Source of the DNA: DASQMT01 sp963835735
Lineage (GTDB): Bacteria; Actinomycetota; Thermoleophilia; Solirubrobacterales; Solirubrobacteraceae
Assembly (NCBI GenBank): GCA_963835735.1
Contig: CAWIGP010000009.1
Location: forward strand, 424,804-488,803
Length of the DNA stretch: 64,000 nucleotides
Direction: 5' to 3'
This document shows positions 16,853 through 25,934 of the stretch, one piece after another. The notes under the pieces are model-generated. The model worked only from the letters and a program-made list of their open reading frames with translations. It was not told the origin of the DNA and did no database searches. Position numbers and translations under genes: made by a program. Position 1 is the first letter of the stretch; each line of letters starts with the position of its first letter.

Positions 16853-17497
16853 TCAGGAGCGGCGGCCGAAGAGCTGCAGGAAGAACAGGAAGATGTTGAG
16901 AACGTCGATGAAGATCGCCGCCGCGAGCGGAATCGCCTCGTCCTTGCCGGCGCGGCGCAGACGATTGAAGTCGACCACGGTGTAGACGGAGAAGAGCGCC
17001 AGACCGAGGAGCGACCAGACGGTGTAGAGGGCGGGGATGCGGATGAAGATCAGCACCACGCCCGCCGCAAGCAGCGCCAGCAGCAGCCAGAACAGGATCC
17101 GGTACAGGAACGAAAGGTCGCGGCGCACCGCGAACCCCCCGGCGCCGAGCGCCGCGACGGTCAGTGCGGTCGCACCGAACGCTTGACGTAGCGCGAGCGG
17201 GTCCGTCTCGGCGTAGTAGTTGATCGTAGTCGCGACGGCCCAGCCGGTCAGGGTTCCGAAGGCGAGCAGCAGCACTAGCGCGACGCCGCTCTGGCCACGT
17301 CGACTGGCCACGTTGAGCCCGATCAGGCAGCCGAGCGACAGCAGCCAGGCGACGAACCAGGCCGCGCCGCCGGAGTCGCGGCCGAGGTACACGCCGAGCG
17401 TCGCGAACCCAACCGTCAGCGCGACGAGCGCCATCACGGCACCGAACAGGGCAGCGGTCGGCGAGGCCGGGCGCGCGCGTGCCGCAGATGCCGTCAT
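16853..17497 (-). CDS. Bax inhibitor-1/YccA family membrane protein
   Basis: 214 aa with seven hydrophobic helices, beginning ALFGAVMALVALTVGFATLGVYLG and including ALYTVWSLLGLALFSVYTVVDF. The last helix has the family hallmark with an acidic residue, AIPLAAAIFIDVLNIFLFFLQLF, followed by a basic end (GRRS). BI-1 proteins are pH-sensitive Ca2+ leak channels or stress modulators. ATG 17497 (MTASAARARP) is chosen; an ATG and a GTG lie 36-39 bp upstream. Confidence 0.9.
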   Translation of the reverse strand: MTASAARARPASPTAALFGAVMALVALTVGFATLGVYLGRDSGGAAWFVAWLLSLGCLIGLNVASRRGQSGVALVLLLAFGTLTGWAVATTINYYAETDPLALRQAFGATALTVAALGAGGFAVRRDLSFLYRILFWLLLALLAAGVVLIFIRIPALYTVWSLLGLALFSVYTVVDFNRLRRAGKDEAIPLAAAIFIDVLNIFLFFLQLFGRRS

Positions 17498-17641
17498 TGA
17501 CGGAAGCGTGCCTGGCTGCCGGTGGTGCCTCATCACCCCGTTCGGGTGACGCGGCTCGCGGACTTCCAGGCCCCGATGCGCTCATATCCAGCGCCGTGTT
17601 GGGAGTGACATGTCCACGTGCCGGCGCACACCGTTCGAGCT

Positions 17642-18523
17642 TCACTGCACCTCGACGCAGAGGACGTTCTCGCACTGGTGGTGGCTGCCGTTGCCGGTCG
17701 CCGCGTTGCCTCCTTCGTCGAACACGTCCCCGTCGGCGTTGATGCCGAGCCCAGTGTTGAAGGACGCGCGGTTGCCGTCGAGCGTCGCGCCGATCGCGCC
17801 GGTGGCGTCAATGCCGTCGTCGCCGTTCGCGTTGGCGACGTTGCCGGTGATCACGGAGGGATCGGCGAACGCCTGGATCCCGTCGCCGGCGTTGCTCAGG
17901 GCGGTGTTGCTCGTCACGACCGCCCGGCTGCCGCCGACCAACATCCCGGTGTCGTTGTCCTTGACCGTGTTGCCCGCCGCCGTCGTCGTCTGGCCGCCGA
18001 GCAGGATGCCGATCGCGCGTCCGAACACCGTGTTGCCGGTGACCGCGGCCCGTCCCGCCTGCGCCTCGATCCCGTTGCCGATCGCAGAGCCGCTGATGCG
18101 CAGATCCCGCACGCGGGTCCGGTCCGCGCCGAAGACGATCGAGACGCCGACCTCGAACCCGGTGATCGTGCCGTTCTTGACCAACACGCCATCGACGCCG
18201 GAGATCACGATCCCGTCGCCGGTCGCGAGCGTCTGGCTGTCGATCGTGTGCCCGTTCAGGTCGATCGTGATCCCGTCAGCGCCTGCCAGGAGCCCGTCGC
18301 CGGCGCAGCCCTCCAGGTCGTTCTCCACGATCGTCGACTCCGTGAGCGTCTGGCCGCAGCTCACGTTGCCGACTCGTGCCTGAGACCCGTCGCCGGGCAC
18401 CGAACCCGCCGGCACCGATGAACCCGGTCGGGATGAGGTGGCCGCAAGAGCAGCCGCGACCCCGGCAGCGACCAGGGCGGTGATCGCCGCGGCGGTCAGC
18501 GTTGCGCGCATCCCGTAGCTCAT
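17642..18523 (-). CDS. Secreted right-handed beta-helix (parallel beta-helix repeat) protein
   Basis: 293 aa. A signal peptide (RATLTAAAITALVAAGVAAALAA) is followed by a linker and then by repeated beta-helix rungs: GITIDLNGHTI, DGIVISGVDGVLVKNGTITGFEVGV, RVRDLRISGSAIGNGIEA, AAVTGNTVFGRAIGILLGG, TTAAGNTVKDNDTGMLVGG and further GN/N-rich turns. A Cys pair near each end (VSCGQ, CENVLC) may cap the helix. Such NosD/pectate-lyase-like proteins are exported and bind or cut polysaccharides; no catalytic motif stands out. ATG 18523 has GAGAGGA upstream. Confidence 0.9.
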   Translation of the reverse strand: MSYGMRATLTAAAITALVAAGVAAALAATSSRPGSSVPAGSVPGDGSQARVGNVSCGQTLTESTIVENDLEGCAGDGLLAGADGITIDLNGHTIDSQTLATGDGIVISGVDGVLVKNGTITGFEVGVSIVFGADRTRVRDLRISGSAIGNGIEAQAGRAAVTGNTVFGRAIGILLGGQTTTAAGNTVKDNDTGMLVGGSRAVVTSNTALSNAGDGIQAFADPSVITGNVANANGDDGIDATGAIGATLDGNRASFNTGLGINADGDVFDEGGNAATGNGSHHQCENVLCVEVQ

Positions 18524-19290
18524 GATGTTGTCCTCTCGGTGGCTCCGCCGGAGGCGGAGGTGGCTGGGCGCGCGGCGATCGCTGCTATCGCGTGGCCCGT
18601 TTGATGAGCCGCGCATCTCCAACGACACCCGGTCGGCATCCGCTATTCCTGCCCGGCCGGAGCGAGAGCCAGGTGAGCCGCGCCGCACCGCAGCCGGTCA
18701 GCGTCGCGGACGGGCTCCACGCAACGGGAGCGACCGCGAACAGCTTGGTCATGAGCCGAAGCGTCGCTTGCGCTTTCGTCCTCGCCACCAGCAGCTCGGT
18801 GGGCACCCGCCTGTTGCTGGCGCGAGGACCTGCGCTAGCCGCTGACCGGCGATCGGTGCCACGTTGCCTTTCGCGACAGCGACGGTGCTCAAGCTGCCTC
18901 CGATCGGGAGCTCGCATGCGTAGAGGGCGTGCCTAGGCACCGGATGCACCGGATCCGCCCAAGCGGCGCTTCTGTTGCTCGTCCTGAGCGGCGTCGCGGT
19001 TGCCGGCGAGAAGCGCCGCTCCCGTGGAAGCACGAGTCGAGTGCGACGCTGGGGAGCTGCAACGGACTCCACCTCGCGCCGGGCTTGCAGCCAACGGGCT
19101 CCCAGTTAGCGTGCCGGCCTGCTACCCGCGAAAGCAACGTGCCGCGTAGTTCCTCTCGCCTCGATAGGAGCCGCCGCGATGCGATCGCTGGATGTCTTGA
19201 CTCTCGACGCGCGCGATTACTGCGATCGGGGTAGCCACGAGCCTGCGGCGGGACGATGTGCCCGGTCGCTCGCGGGTTCATCGTGGAGGC
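18524..19290. other. Intergenic region with no supported gene
   Basis: About 770 bp between the divergent beta-helix gene and ABC operon. Frames here are Arg/Ser-rich and show no domain, no good ribosome site and no repeats. The last part must hold the promoter of the ABC operon, whose first gene has TGGAGG before its ATG. Confidence 0.5.
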
Positions 19291-20235
19291 ATGATCGAAG
19301 TAACCTCACTCACCAAGCGCTACGGCGAGACAGTCGCAGTCGACGACCTCAGCTTCACCGTCCGCCCGGGGATCGTCACAGGGTTCCTCGGGCCGAACGG
19401 CGCCGGGAAGTCGACCACCATGCGCATGATCCTCGGACTCGACAATCCGAGCCAGGGTCGTGCCACCGTCAACGGGCGTCAGCTCGCGGAGCATGCCGCT
19501 CCGCTTACCGAGCTCGGCGCCCTCCTCGAGGCGAGAGCCATTCACCCGCAGCGCTCGGCTCGCAACCATCTCCGGGCGCTCGCCGCCACCACCGGAATCC
19601 CCGACCGGCGGGTCGACGAGGTGCTGGGCATTGTCGGCCTCGACGAGGTCGCTGACCGGGCCGCAGGCGCCTTCTCGCTGGGCATGGGCCAGCGGCTCGG
19701 GATCGCCTCTGCACTGCTCGGCGATCCCGAGACGGTCATGCTCGACGAGCCCGTCAACGGACTCGATCCCGAAGGCATCCGCTGGATCCGGAATCTGCTG
19801 AAGGAACTGGCCGCCGAAGGCCGCACAGTGTTCGTCTCATCGCACCTCATGAGCGAGATGGCCCTCACTGCGGAGCACTTCATCATCATCGGGCGTGGCC
19901 GGCTGATCGCCGACGTGTCCGCCGCCGAGCTCGCCGCTATGGGGCCGGAGCCGCAGGTGCTCGTTCGTACCCCGCACGGTGATCGGCTGCGGCAGGTGCT
20001 CGCCGCCGACGGCGTGCAGGTGACGGGCGACAGCGACCGCCCCGACGACTTCTACGTCACGGGCATCGAGAGCGACGTCATCGGACGGCGCTTGCTGGAG
20101 GGAGGCGTCGAACTGCACGAGCTCACACCGCTCCAGGAATCGCTCGAAGGGATCTTCATGGGACTCACGCAGGACGCGGTGCAGTACCACTCGCACGACG
20201 CGCACCCGTCCACCTCTGAGAGGCGGGCCGCCTGA
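19291..20235 (+). CDS. ABC transporter ATP-binding protein
   Basis: 314 aa. Walker A GPNGAGKST is at residues 34-42, the signature region AFSLGMGQRLGIASALL at about 127-143 (LGMGQ replacing LSGGQ), and Walker B VMLDEPVNGLDPEG at about 149-162, followed by the H-loop SSHLMSEM. The C-terminal 90 residues form a domain typical of drug- or bacitracin-exporter ATPases. It pairs with the permease gene 1 bp downstream and is followed by a sensor kinase and regulator. This is the layout of exporters that answer cell-envelope stress. Confidence 0.95.
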   Translation: MIEVTSLTKRYGETVAVDDLSFTVRPGIVTGFLGPNGAGKSTTMRMILGLDNPSQGRATVNGRQLAEHAAPLTELGALLEARAIHPQRSARNHLRALAATTGIPDRRVDEVLGIVGLDEVADRAAGAFSLGMGQRLGIASALLGDPETVMLDEPVNGLDPEGIRWIRNLLKELAAEGRTVFVSSHLMSEMALTAEHFIIIGRGRLIADVSAAELAAMGPEPQVLVRTPHGDRLRQVLAADGVQVTGDSDRPDDFYVTGIESDVIGRRLLEGGVELHELTPLQESLEGIFMGLTQDAVQYHSHDAHPSTSERRAA

Positions 20236-20236
20236 C

Positions 20237-21079
20237 ATGCACGCCGTCACTCCTTCGCACCTCCGCGATACCGCCGACGCCAGTCCGCCGGCCATGCGCC
20301 AGCGCCTCGGTCGCGCCGTCACCCAGTGGTCGGTCACCAAGGCCGAATGGATCAAGCTGCTGTCGGTCCGCGTCAACGTCATCGGCATCGCTGCGGCCGC
20401 GATCGGCTTGGTGCTGCTCGGCGTGCTCTTCTCCGCGCTGGCTCCAACAGACATGGGGCCGGGCGGGACCGCAACGGACTCGGTGTCGCTCGCCTTCGGG
20501 GGCACCAGCCTCAGCCAGCTGATCATCGGCGTGCTTGCCGCACTGTTCGTCGGCAGCGAGTACGCAAGCGGGCTCATCCGCACCACGTTCGGAGCCGTCG
20601 CGCGCCGGACTCGCGTGCTGCGAGCCAAGGCGATCGTGTTCGGCGGCGCCACCGGGCTCGCGATGACGCTCGGCGCCTTCGCAGCCTTCTTCGCCGGGAG
20701 CGCGGTCTACAGCGGGAACCTCCCGAGCCCCTCCATCGGCGACCCCGGTGTGCTCAGAGCCGTGCTGTCCGCCGGCTTCTACGGCGCCTGCGTTGCGCTG
20801 ATCGGGATCGCCGTCGGGTTCCTCGTGCGCAGCACTGCGACGGCGATCGGCCTCCTGCTGGGACTGCTGATGCTGGCCCCGTTGTTGGTGGACCTTGTGC
20901 CCGGTACGGTCGGTGAGACGCTCACCAAGATCGTGCCGAGTAACGCCGGCGAGGCGATGATGAGCGTCACATCACGTGACTCGCTTCTCTCACCGATGCT
21001 GGGCTTGGCTGTCCTGGTGGCCTGGGTGGTCGGATTGCTCGCTCTCGCCGCGGTGACCCTACGCCGTCGGGACGCATGA
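20237..21079 (+). CDS. ABC transporter permease (ABC-2 type)
   Basis: 280 aa with six hydrophobic helices: VNVIGIAAAAIGLVLLGVLFSAL, LIIGVLAALFVGSEYASGLI, ATGLAMTLGAFAAFFAGS, FYGACVALIGIAVGFLVRS, GLLLGLLMLAPLLVDLVPG and GLAVLVAWVVGLLALAAVTL. A short cytoplasmic N-terminus precedes WIKLLSVR, common in ABC-2 permeases. It follows the ATPase by one base and its stop overlaps the kinase start (ATGA at 21076). No dedicated substrate-binding protein is present, which fits an exporter. Confidence 0.92.
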   Translation: MHAVTPSHLRDTADASPPAMRQRLGRAVTQWSVTKAEWIKLLSVRVNVIGIAAAAIGLVLLGVLFSALAPTDMGPGGTATDSVSLAFGGTSLSQLIIGVLAALFVGSEYASGLIRTTFGAVARRTRVLRAKAIVFGGATGLAMTLGAFAAFFAGSAVYSGNLPSPSIGDPGVLRAVLSAGFYGACVALIGIAVGFLVRSTATAIGLLLGLLMLAPLLVDLVPGTVGETLTKIVPSNAGEAMMSVTSRDSLLSPMLGLAVLVAWVVGLLALAAVTLRRRDA

Positions 21080-22236
21080 GGCCGAGGCGCAACCGACTCG
21101 ACGTGGTGCTCGCCGTCGTTTGCGTGCCGGCAACGATCGTCGCAGCGCGCGTCAGCGGCGAGAGCTTCGGCGCCGTCGAGGTCGCCATCATCGTCGTGAG
21201 CGCGACGCTCATCCTCTTCCGGCACTACGCGCCGATCCCCGTGCTCGCGGCGGCGATCGGCGCGTCGATCGCTTCAGTCGCGGTCACCGACCACCCGAAC
21301 ATCCTGATCGCCGTGGTCGTGCTTGTCGTCTTCACCGCGGCCGCCGAGCACGACCGGCGCACAGGTATCTACGCCGGCCTCGCCGGCCTCGCCGGCCTGC
21401 TCGTGGTCGTCGCCATCCAGAACCCCCCGGACCAGCTGCCCGGCCCGCTGCTCGCAGCAGTGGCGTGGCCGGCACTTGCGGTCGCCGCCGGCGACCTGCT
21501 CCGGACGCGGCGCGAGACAATCGTGGCCGCCGAAGAGCGCGCGCGCCGAGCCGAGGCAAGCCGTGAAGAGGAAGCGCGCCGGCGTGTCGCCGAGGAGCGA
21601 CTGCACATTGCTCGCGAGCTCCACGACGTGGTCGCCCACCGCATCGCGATCGTCAACGTGCAGGCCGGCGTCGCCGAGCACCTGCTGCGCGCTCGGCCCG
21701 ACGACGCCGCGGCCGCGCTGCGTATCGTGCGATCGTCGGCGCAAGCCGCGCTCAACAACCTGGGGAGCATCCTCAACCTGCTCCGCTCCGCCGCTGCCAG
21801 CGACGACTCCGTCGAGCCCGCGCCGACGCTGACCGAGCTCACCGCACTGATCGACTCCTACCGAGACGCCGGCCTCGCCGTCGAGTACGAAACGAGCGGC
21901 GCACCCCGCCCGCTGGCCGACACCACACAACTCGCGCTCTACCGCACCGTCCAGGAAGCGCTCACCAACGCACACAAGCACGGGGACGGGCACGTGCGGC
22001 TGCGGATCAGCCACGCCGCCGACGGTGTGGCCGTCGAGCTGATCAACCCGGTCGCCCAGCGCTCGGTCGGGGACCTCACGCCACGATCCGGCGCGGCCAG
22101 CGACGCGAGTGGCTTCGGGCTGACAGGCATGCGAGAGCGCGTACTCGCCGCCGGCGGCTCGCTGCACGTCGGTCCCGAAGGCCAAACCCGGTTCGCTGTC
22201 CGCGCCCACTTCCCGATCGCCGAGGAGCAGCGATGA
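21076..22236 (+). CDS. Two-component sensor histidine kinase (NarL-type partner)
   Basis: 386 aa. Four to five membrane helices fill residues 9-140, with little extracellular domain, so it may sense within the membrane. The HisKA_3 motif RLHIARELHDVVAHRIAIVNVQAG contains phospho-acceptor His183. The HATPase domain has VQEALTNAHKHG and GFGLTGMRERV. The gene overlaps the permease by 4 bp and the response regulator by 4 bp, so the four genes form one operon controlling an ABC exporter. Confidence 0.95.
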   Translation: MRPRRNRLDVVLAVVCVPATIVAARVSGESFGAVEVAIIVVSATLILFRHYAPIPVLAAAIGASIASVAVTDHPNILIAVVVLVVFTAAAEHDRRTGIYAGLAGLAGLLVVVAIQNPPDQLPGPLLAAVAWPALAVAAGDLLRTRRETIVAAEERARRAEASREEEARRRVAEERLHIARELHDVVAHRIAIVNVQAGVAEHLLRARPDDAAAALRIVRSSAQAALNNLGSILNLLRSAAASDDSVEPAPTLTELTALIDSYRDAGLAVEYETSGAPRPLADTTQLALYRTVQEALTNAHKHGDGHVRLRISHAADGVAVELINPVAQRSVGDLTPRSGAASDASGFGLTGMRERVLAAGGSLHVGPEGQTRFAVRAHFPIAEEQR

Positions 22237-22907
22237 CCATCCGGGTGGTGCTCGCCGATGACCAGGCGCTCATCCGCTCCGGCTTTCGCGTGCTGATCGA
22301 CTCCGCCGAGGACCTCGAGGTCGTAGGCGAGGCCGGCACCGGCGACGACGCCGTCCGCCTCGCGCGTTCCACGCGCGCCGACGTCGTGCTCATGGACATC
22401 CGCATGCCCGGAACGGACGGCATCGCCGCGACACAGGCGATCACCGACGACGACGACCTCGCGGGCGTGAAGGTCGTGGTACTGACCACCTTCGAGATCG
22501 ACGCATACGTCATCGAAGCGGTCCGAGCCGGCGCCAGCGGCTTCCTCAGCAAGAGCATCGAGCCCGCCGACCTGCTCGACGCGATCCGCACCGTTGCCGG
22601 CGGAGATGCCCTGCTCTCGCCCAAGGCGACCCAAGCGCTCCTAGCCGAATTCGCCACGGCCGGCACCGGTCCCGCGATCCCAGCCGACAGGCTCGCTGAC
22701 CTAACGACCCGCGAGCGCGAGATGATGACACTCGCCGCACACGGGCTCTCGAACGACCAAATCGCCGAACGGCTGTTCCTCTCACCGCTCACGGTCAAGA
22801 CGCATATCAACCGAGCGATGATGAAGCTCGCCGTCCGCGACCGCGCTCAACTCGTCGTGCTCGCCTACCAGAGCGGCCTCGTCCGCCCCGGCGACCGCAT
22901 CGACTAA
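22233..22907 (+). CDS. Response regulator, NarL/LuxR family
   Basis: 224 aa. Receiver domain with phospho-acceptor Asp55 in VVLMDIRMPG, the acidic pair at 9-10 (ADDQALIR), and a C-terminal HTH (TTREREMMTLAAHGLSNDQIAERLFLSPLTVKTHINRAM). Partner of the overlapping histidine kinase. Last gene of the ABC/two-component operon. Confidence 0.95.
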   Translation: MTIRVVLADDQALIRSGFRVLIDSAEDLEVVGEAGTGDDAVRLARSTRADVVLMDIRMPGTDGIAATQAITDDDDLAGVKVVVLTTFEIDAYVIEAVRAGASGFLSKSIEPADLLDAIRTVAGGDALLSPKATQALLAEFATAGTGPAIPADRLADLTTREREMMTLAAHGLSNDQIAERLFLSPLTVKTHINRAMMKLAVRDRAQLVVLAYQSGLVRPGDRID

Positions 22908-23114
22908 TCCTGGTGCGGGCGGCTCACTTGCCAATCACGCTTGATCGCGATGCATACCGCCGCGGACGTGATCACATGCGCCGCCGGGAGCGGCCGCGGA
23001 CCGGAGCCGACAGGTCGCGTCCCTGCTCCTCGCCAACAGCAGCGTGTCCGGTGCAGCTTCAGCAGCGTCGCACTCAGACTCGTGCGTCCGCTAACTATGC
23101 AAACGGAGACCGCG

Positions 23115-23362
23115 ATGACCGAGATCGCCAACCGCATCGTGCTCGCCGAGGAAGACCCCGCCACGCGCGCGTTCCTCGCCGAGAACTTGACCGCCGACGG
23201 CTACGACGTGCTCGTCGCCGACGACAAGCCAAGCGCGCTCGCCAAGCTCGCCGTCAAGCGGCCCGACCTCGTCGTGTGCGACGTCAACGGCGATCAACGT
23301 GTGGGGCGTCGGCTACCGGCTCGTCGACGGCGATCCGCGGGCGCGCGCCGCCAGCGCGTCAT
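23115..23362 (+). pseudogene. OmpR-type response regulator remnant, middle deleted
   Basis: The first 60 codons read as a receiver domain: MTEIANRIVLAEEDPATRAFL, then DGYDVLVADDKPSALAKL and RPDLVVCDVNG, with the Asp equivalents in place. Immediately after, in a shifted frame, comes INVWGVGYRLVDG, the last beta-hairpin of an OmpR-type winged helix, ending in TGA at 23360-23362. About 130 residues that should lie between (rest of the receiver plus most of the DNA-binding domain) are absent. It cannot make a working regulator. It has no kinase neighbour. Confidence 0.6.
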
Positions 23363-24011
23363 GAAACGCGCGCCGCTGCGCCGCAGCCCGCCGCCGCGGT
23401 CCGGGCCGCCCCCGCGGCGAACGCCGCTTACCCGGACGACGCCGCTGCCCCGAGGTCGGTGGCGCAAGCCCGGCCGCGACGAGCGCGCCGGCGGTCGCGC
23501 ACGCCGTCCTGCACCTCGGGCTCATCGGCGCCTCGCGGCGGCTCGGACGGCGCCTCGACTGAACGACCATCGGCAAGCGTGGAACGCGCCTGGTGGTAGG
23601 AACGGGAACTTCGCGGAGCGATTGATACGAGCGCATGCCTGCTCGCCCGCGAGAAGCAGAAGCGAGTTCGGTGGCGGCGCGCACGACTGCGTCTCGTCCG
23701 TTTCGACAGTGATCTGCGTGTGCACCGGGACGTGTGCAACCGCTGCGGCGTCGCATCGCTGCTGAGTGTGACTCTGCGTCCGCCTCGTGGTCTTTCACCG
23801 GTATGTACGCGCGCGTCGCTCGGGTGACCGCCAGGCGGCCTGCTTCGGGGCTCGAGCGGACGGCAGAGCGTGCACGATGCCAACGGCCTTCTTCAGCCGT
23901 CCAAGCCGCACTTGTTTGCAGCGTGTTGAATCTAATACCAGGCGCTCACGCGTCAATTGCCTCGCGAGCCTCGTGCTGAGAGACTCGGCCCGCGACGGAA
24001 AGGAGGGCGCC
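23363..24011. other. Region without a supportable gene
   Basis: About 650 bp after the response-regulator remnant. One frame starts MKRAPLRRSPPP at 23359 overlapping the remnant's stop, and another contains a short VCNRCG, but neither carries a recognisable domain. It may be decayed sequence. The last 20 bp hold a strong AAAGGAGGG ribosome site for the secreted-protein gene. Confidence 0.4.
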
Positions 24012-24734
24012 ATGAGGCGCTTCCAGTGGATTGTTGGCATAGCGGTGGGCATTCTCATTCTCGCGATGGTCGGCCCGCCCGCGCACGCCGCTAAGGCGGG
24101 TCACGGGAAGCTGGTACCGGCCTCAGGCCGACTGGCGGGGCTCACCGGCGGGCAACTACTGGGCGAGGAACTGCGCCAACTCTTCGAGCTGCCGCTCGCG
24201 GAGAACCCCTTCCTAGGCGCGGGTGATTCGTGCTTCGCGACCGGCAATAGGAGGAAAGTCCTGATCGTCTGGACGCGCCCGGTGGCACCGACCTGCACCG
24301 TCAAGCCGGGCACTCCGGTCTTCTTCTTCACCTACTTCACCGATTGCAGCAACACGGAGCCGCCGCCATTCTTCGGTGGCGAGACCGAGGCCGGGCAGCG
24401 GCAGTGCGCCCTGGACCTACTGCGAGACACCGGGGTATTCGACGCGATCCTTGTCTCGATCGACGGTAGACCGCCGGTCAACATCTACTCGGACCGATAT
24501 CTGGCCGTTTCCCCCCAAATGACGGCCCGCCTGCCCGATCCGAACGTCTTGGGCGTGGCCGGGGGGAAGACGACCTTCGTCGCAGCCGCGTGGGTAGGGA
24601 TGATTCGGCCGCTGCAGCCTGGAACGCACACGATCAGGGTCGAACTCGTGGCGCCCGATGGCACATCCAACGTCAGTCAGGTCATCGTCAAGGTCGTACC
24701 CGGGCACGGACACTCCGGGGTCGCCGTCAACTGA
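24012..24734 (+). CDS. Secreted protein of unknown function
   Basis: 240 aa with a typical signal peptide (RRFQWIVGIAVGILILAMVGPPAHAA). The mature part has Cys residues in GDSCFATGNRRKVLIVW, APTCTV, FTDCSNTEPPPFFGGET and QRQCALDLLRD, which may form disulfides, and ends in an Ig-like stretch (FVAAAWVGMIRPLQPGTHTIRVELVAPDGTSNVSQVIVKVVPG). No catalytic motif is seen. ATG 24012 follows AAAGGAGGG at 7 bp. Confidence 0.78.
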   Translation: MRRFQWIVGIAVGILILAMVGPPAHAAKAGHGKLVPASGRLAGLTGGQLLGEELRQLFELPLAENPFLGAGDSCFATGNRRKVLIVWTRPVAPTCTVKPGTPVFFFTYFTDCSNTEPPPFFGGETEAGQRQCALDLLRDTGVFDAILVSIDGRPPVNIYSDRYLAVSPQMTARLPDPNVLGVAGGKTTFVAAAWVGMIRPLQPGTHTIRVELVAPDGTSNVSQVIVKVVPGHGHSGVAVN

Positions 24735-24880
24735 CTCTCTGTGCGTGGGCCGGTAGCGCGCTGCCCTTTTGCCTGTTGGCAGCAGTGCTGGTTCTGCCTC
24801 GAAGTGGAAGCGGCGTGGGGCGGCTACTTGACGCGCCCCCGTCACTGGCGGGCTCGAAGCTACCGCAGATCGCCCGCGGC

Positions 24881-25756
24881 TCAGTTCGTCTCGTTCAGGA
24901 CCTCGTTGATCGTCTCCTGCACGAGCTCGGGGTCGACGTCGAAGATGTTGTGCCCCGCGTCTTTTGCGCGCACGAACCGACCGCCGTCACCGACAGCGGC
25001 CAGTGACCTCGTGGTCCGGATCAGCGGCGGGAGGATGCGGTCGCAGAAGTCGGTGTCGCCTTCGCAGTCCTCGTCGAACATGACCGCGTACGGCATGCTC
25101 GACGGTAGTGGGTCGCTGAGCATGGGCTCATGGAAGCTGGTGTCCTCATCGTTCGCGCCCCGGTTGAACGACAGCTCCTCCGCGAACTCGGCCTTGGTCT
25201 CGACCTTCTTGGCCGCGTCGATGAACGTCTCTTCGGGCGGCACCGGGTTCATCGCGACGAACCCCGCAACCTTCTCGGGATGCGCCTGCGCGTACATGAA
25301 CACGACGTTGCCGCCCATTGACTGACCCACAAGCAGATACGGCGGGCGGGCGTCCGCCGCGGCGGCGAACGCGTCGAGGTCTGCGACGAGCTCGCTTACC
25401 GGGCGTGGGGTCTTGGCCGGCGGGTCGCTTGCACTGATCCCGGCTCTGTCGTACGCGCATACGAGCGTCCGGCTGGCGAATTGGTCCTCGATGCCCGTGA
25501 GTTGATGCTGGCCGCCGCCCATTCCGCTCTCGAGCAGGATCGCGGGCGAACCCTCCTGCTGGGTGCCGCTGCAATGACCGCTTAACTCCCGGCCTTCGAC
25601 ACTGGCGGTCACCTCGCGGCTGGCTGCCTCCGCGGTCGCCATCGGCGTCGCCTTCGCCGCGCTCTCGCTGGGCGTTTCCTCGTCTCCGCCGCCGCAGCCC
25701 GCCGCGAGGAGCAGCACGGCCGTGACGGCGAGAATGGTCGGACCTCGGTCGGTCAC
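24881..25756 (-). CDS. Lipoprotein alpha/beta hydrolase
   Basis: 291 aa from GTG 25756, preceded by AAGGAGGGC. The leader ends in a lipobox (LLLAAGC), so the protein should be lipid-anchored outside the membrane. After a Thr/Ala/Glu linker, the hydrolase core has LLESGMGGGQHQ, CAYDRAGIS, the nucleophile elbow GQSMGGN and the His in AKDAGHNIFD. Cys residues in the lid (DEDCEGDTDFCD) may form a disulfide. Substrate unknown; perhaps an extracellular esterase. It converges on the secreted-protein gene. Confidence 0.9.
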   Translation of the reverse strand: MTDRGPTILAVTAVLLLAAGCGGGDEETPSESAAKATPMATAEAASREVTASVEGRELSGHCSGTQQEGSPAILLESGMGGGQHQLTGIEDQFASRTLVCAYDRAGISASDPPAKTPRPVSELVADLDAFAAAADARPPYLLVGQSMGGNVVFMYAQAHPEKVAGFVAMNPVPPEETFIDAAKKVETKAEFAEELSFNRGANDEDTSFHEPMLSDPLPSSMPYAVMFDEDCEGDTDFCDRILPPLIRTTRSLAAVGDGGRFVRAKDAGHNIFDVDPELVQETINEVLNETN

Positions 25757-25934
25757 GGAGTGCCCTCCTTAGCGGCGCCGGTTCCCGAGGCAGCGGCATC
25801 GCCGCTGCGGTCAAGCCATTAGGTCAGATGCCCGACTGTATAGACGGCAATGGTGGTCACGCAACCCCTACGCGTGGTGTTGCACCGAGAACCGGATGGT
25901 CACCGCGGGACACGCTACTTCCGGGGCGCGCGGG

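Noticed and set aside
23359..23765. Frame starting MKRAPLRRSPPP that hints at a phage-like HNH/recombination protein
   Set aside because: Only the Arg/Pro-rich start resembles such proteins; no HNH residues or other domain follow.
24760..24783. GCTGCC/GGCAGC hairpin between the secreted-protein and lipoprotein-hydrolase genes
   Set aside because: Only a 6-bp stem with a 12-base loop; too weak to call as a terminator.
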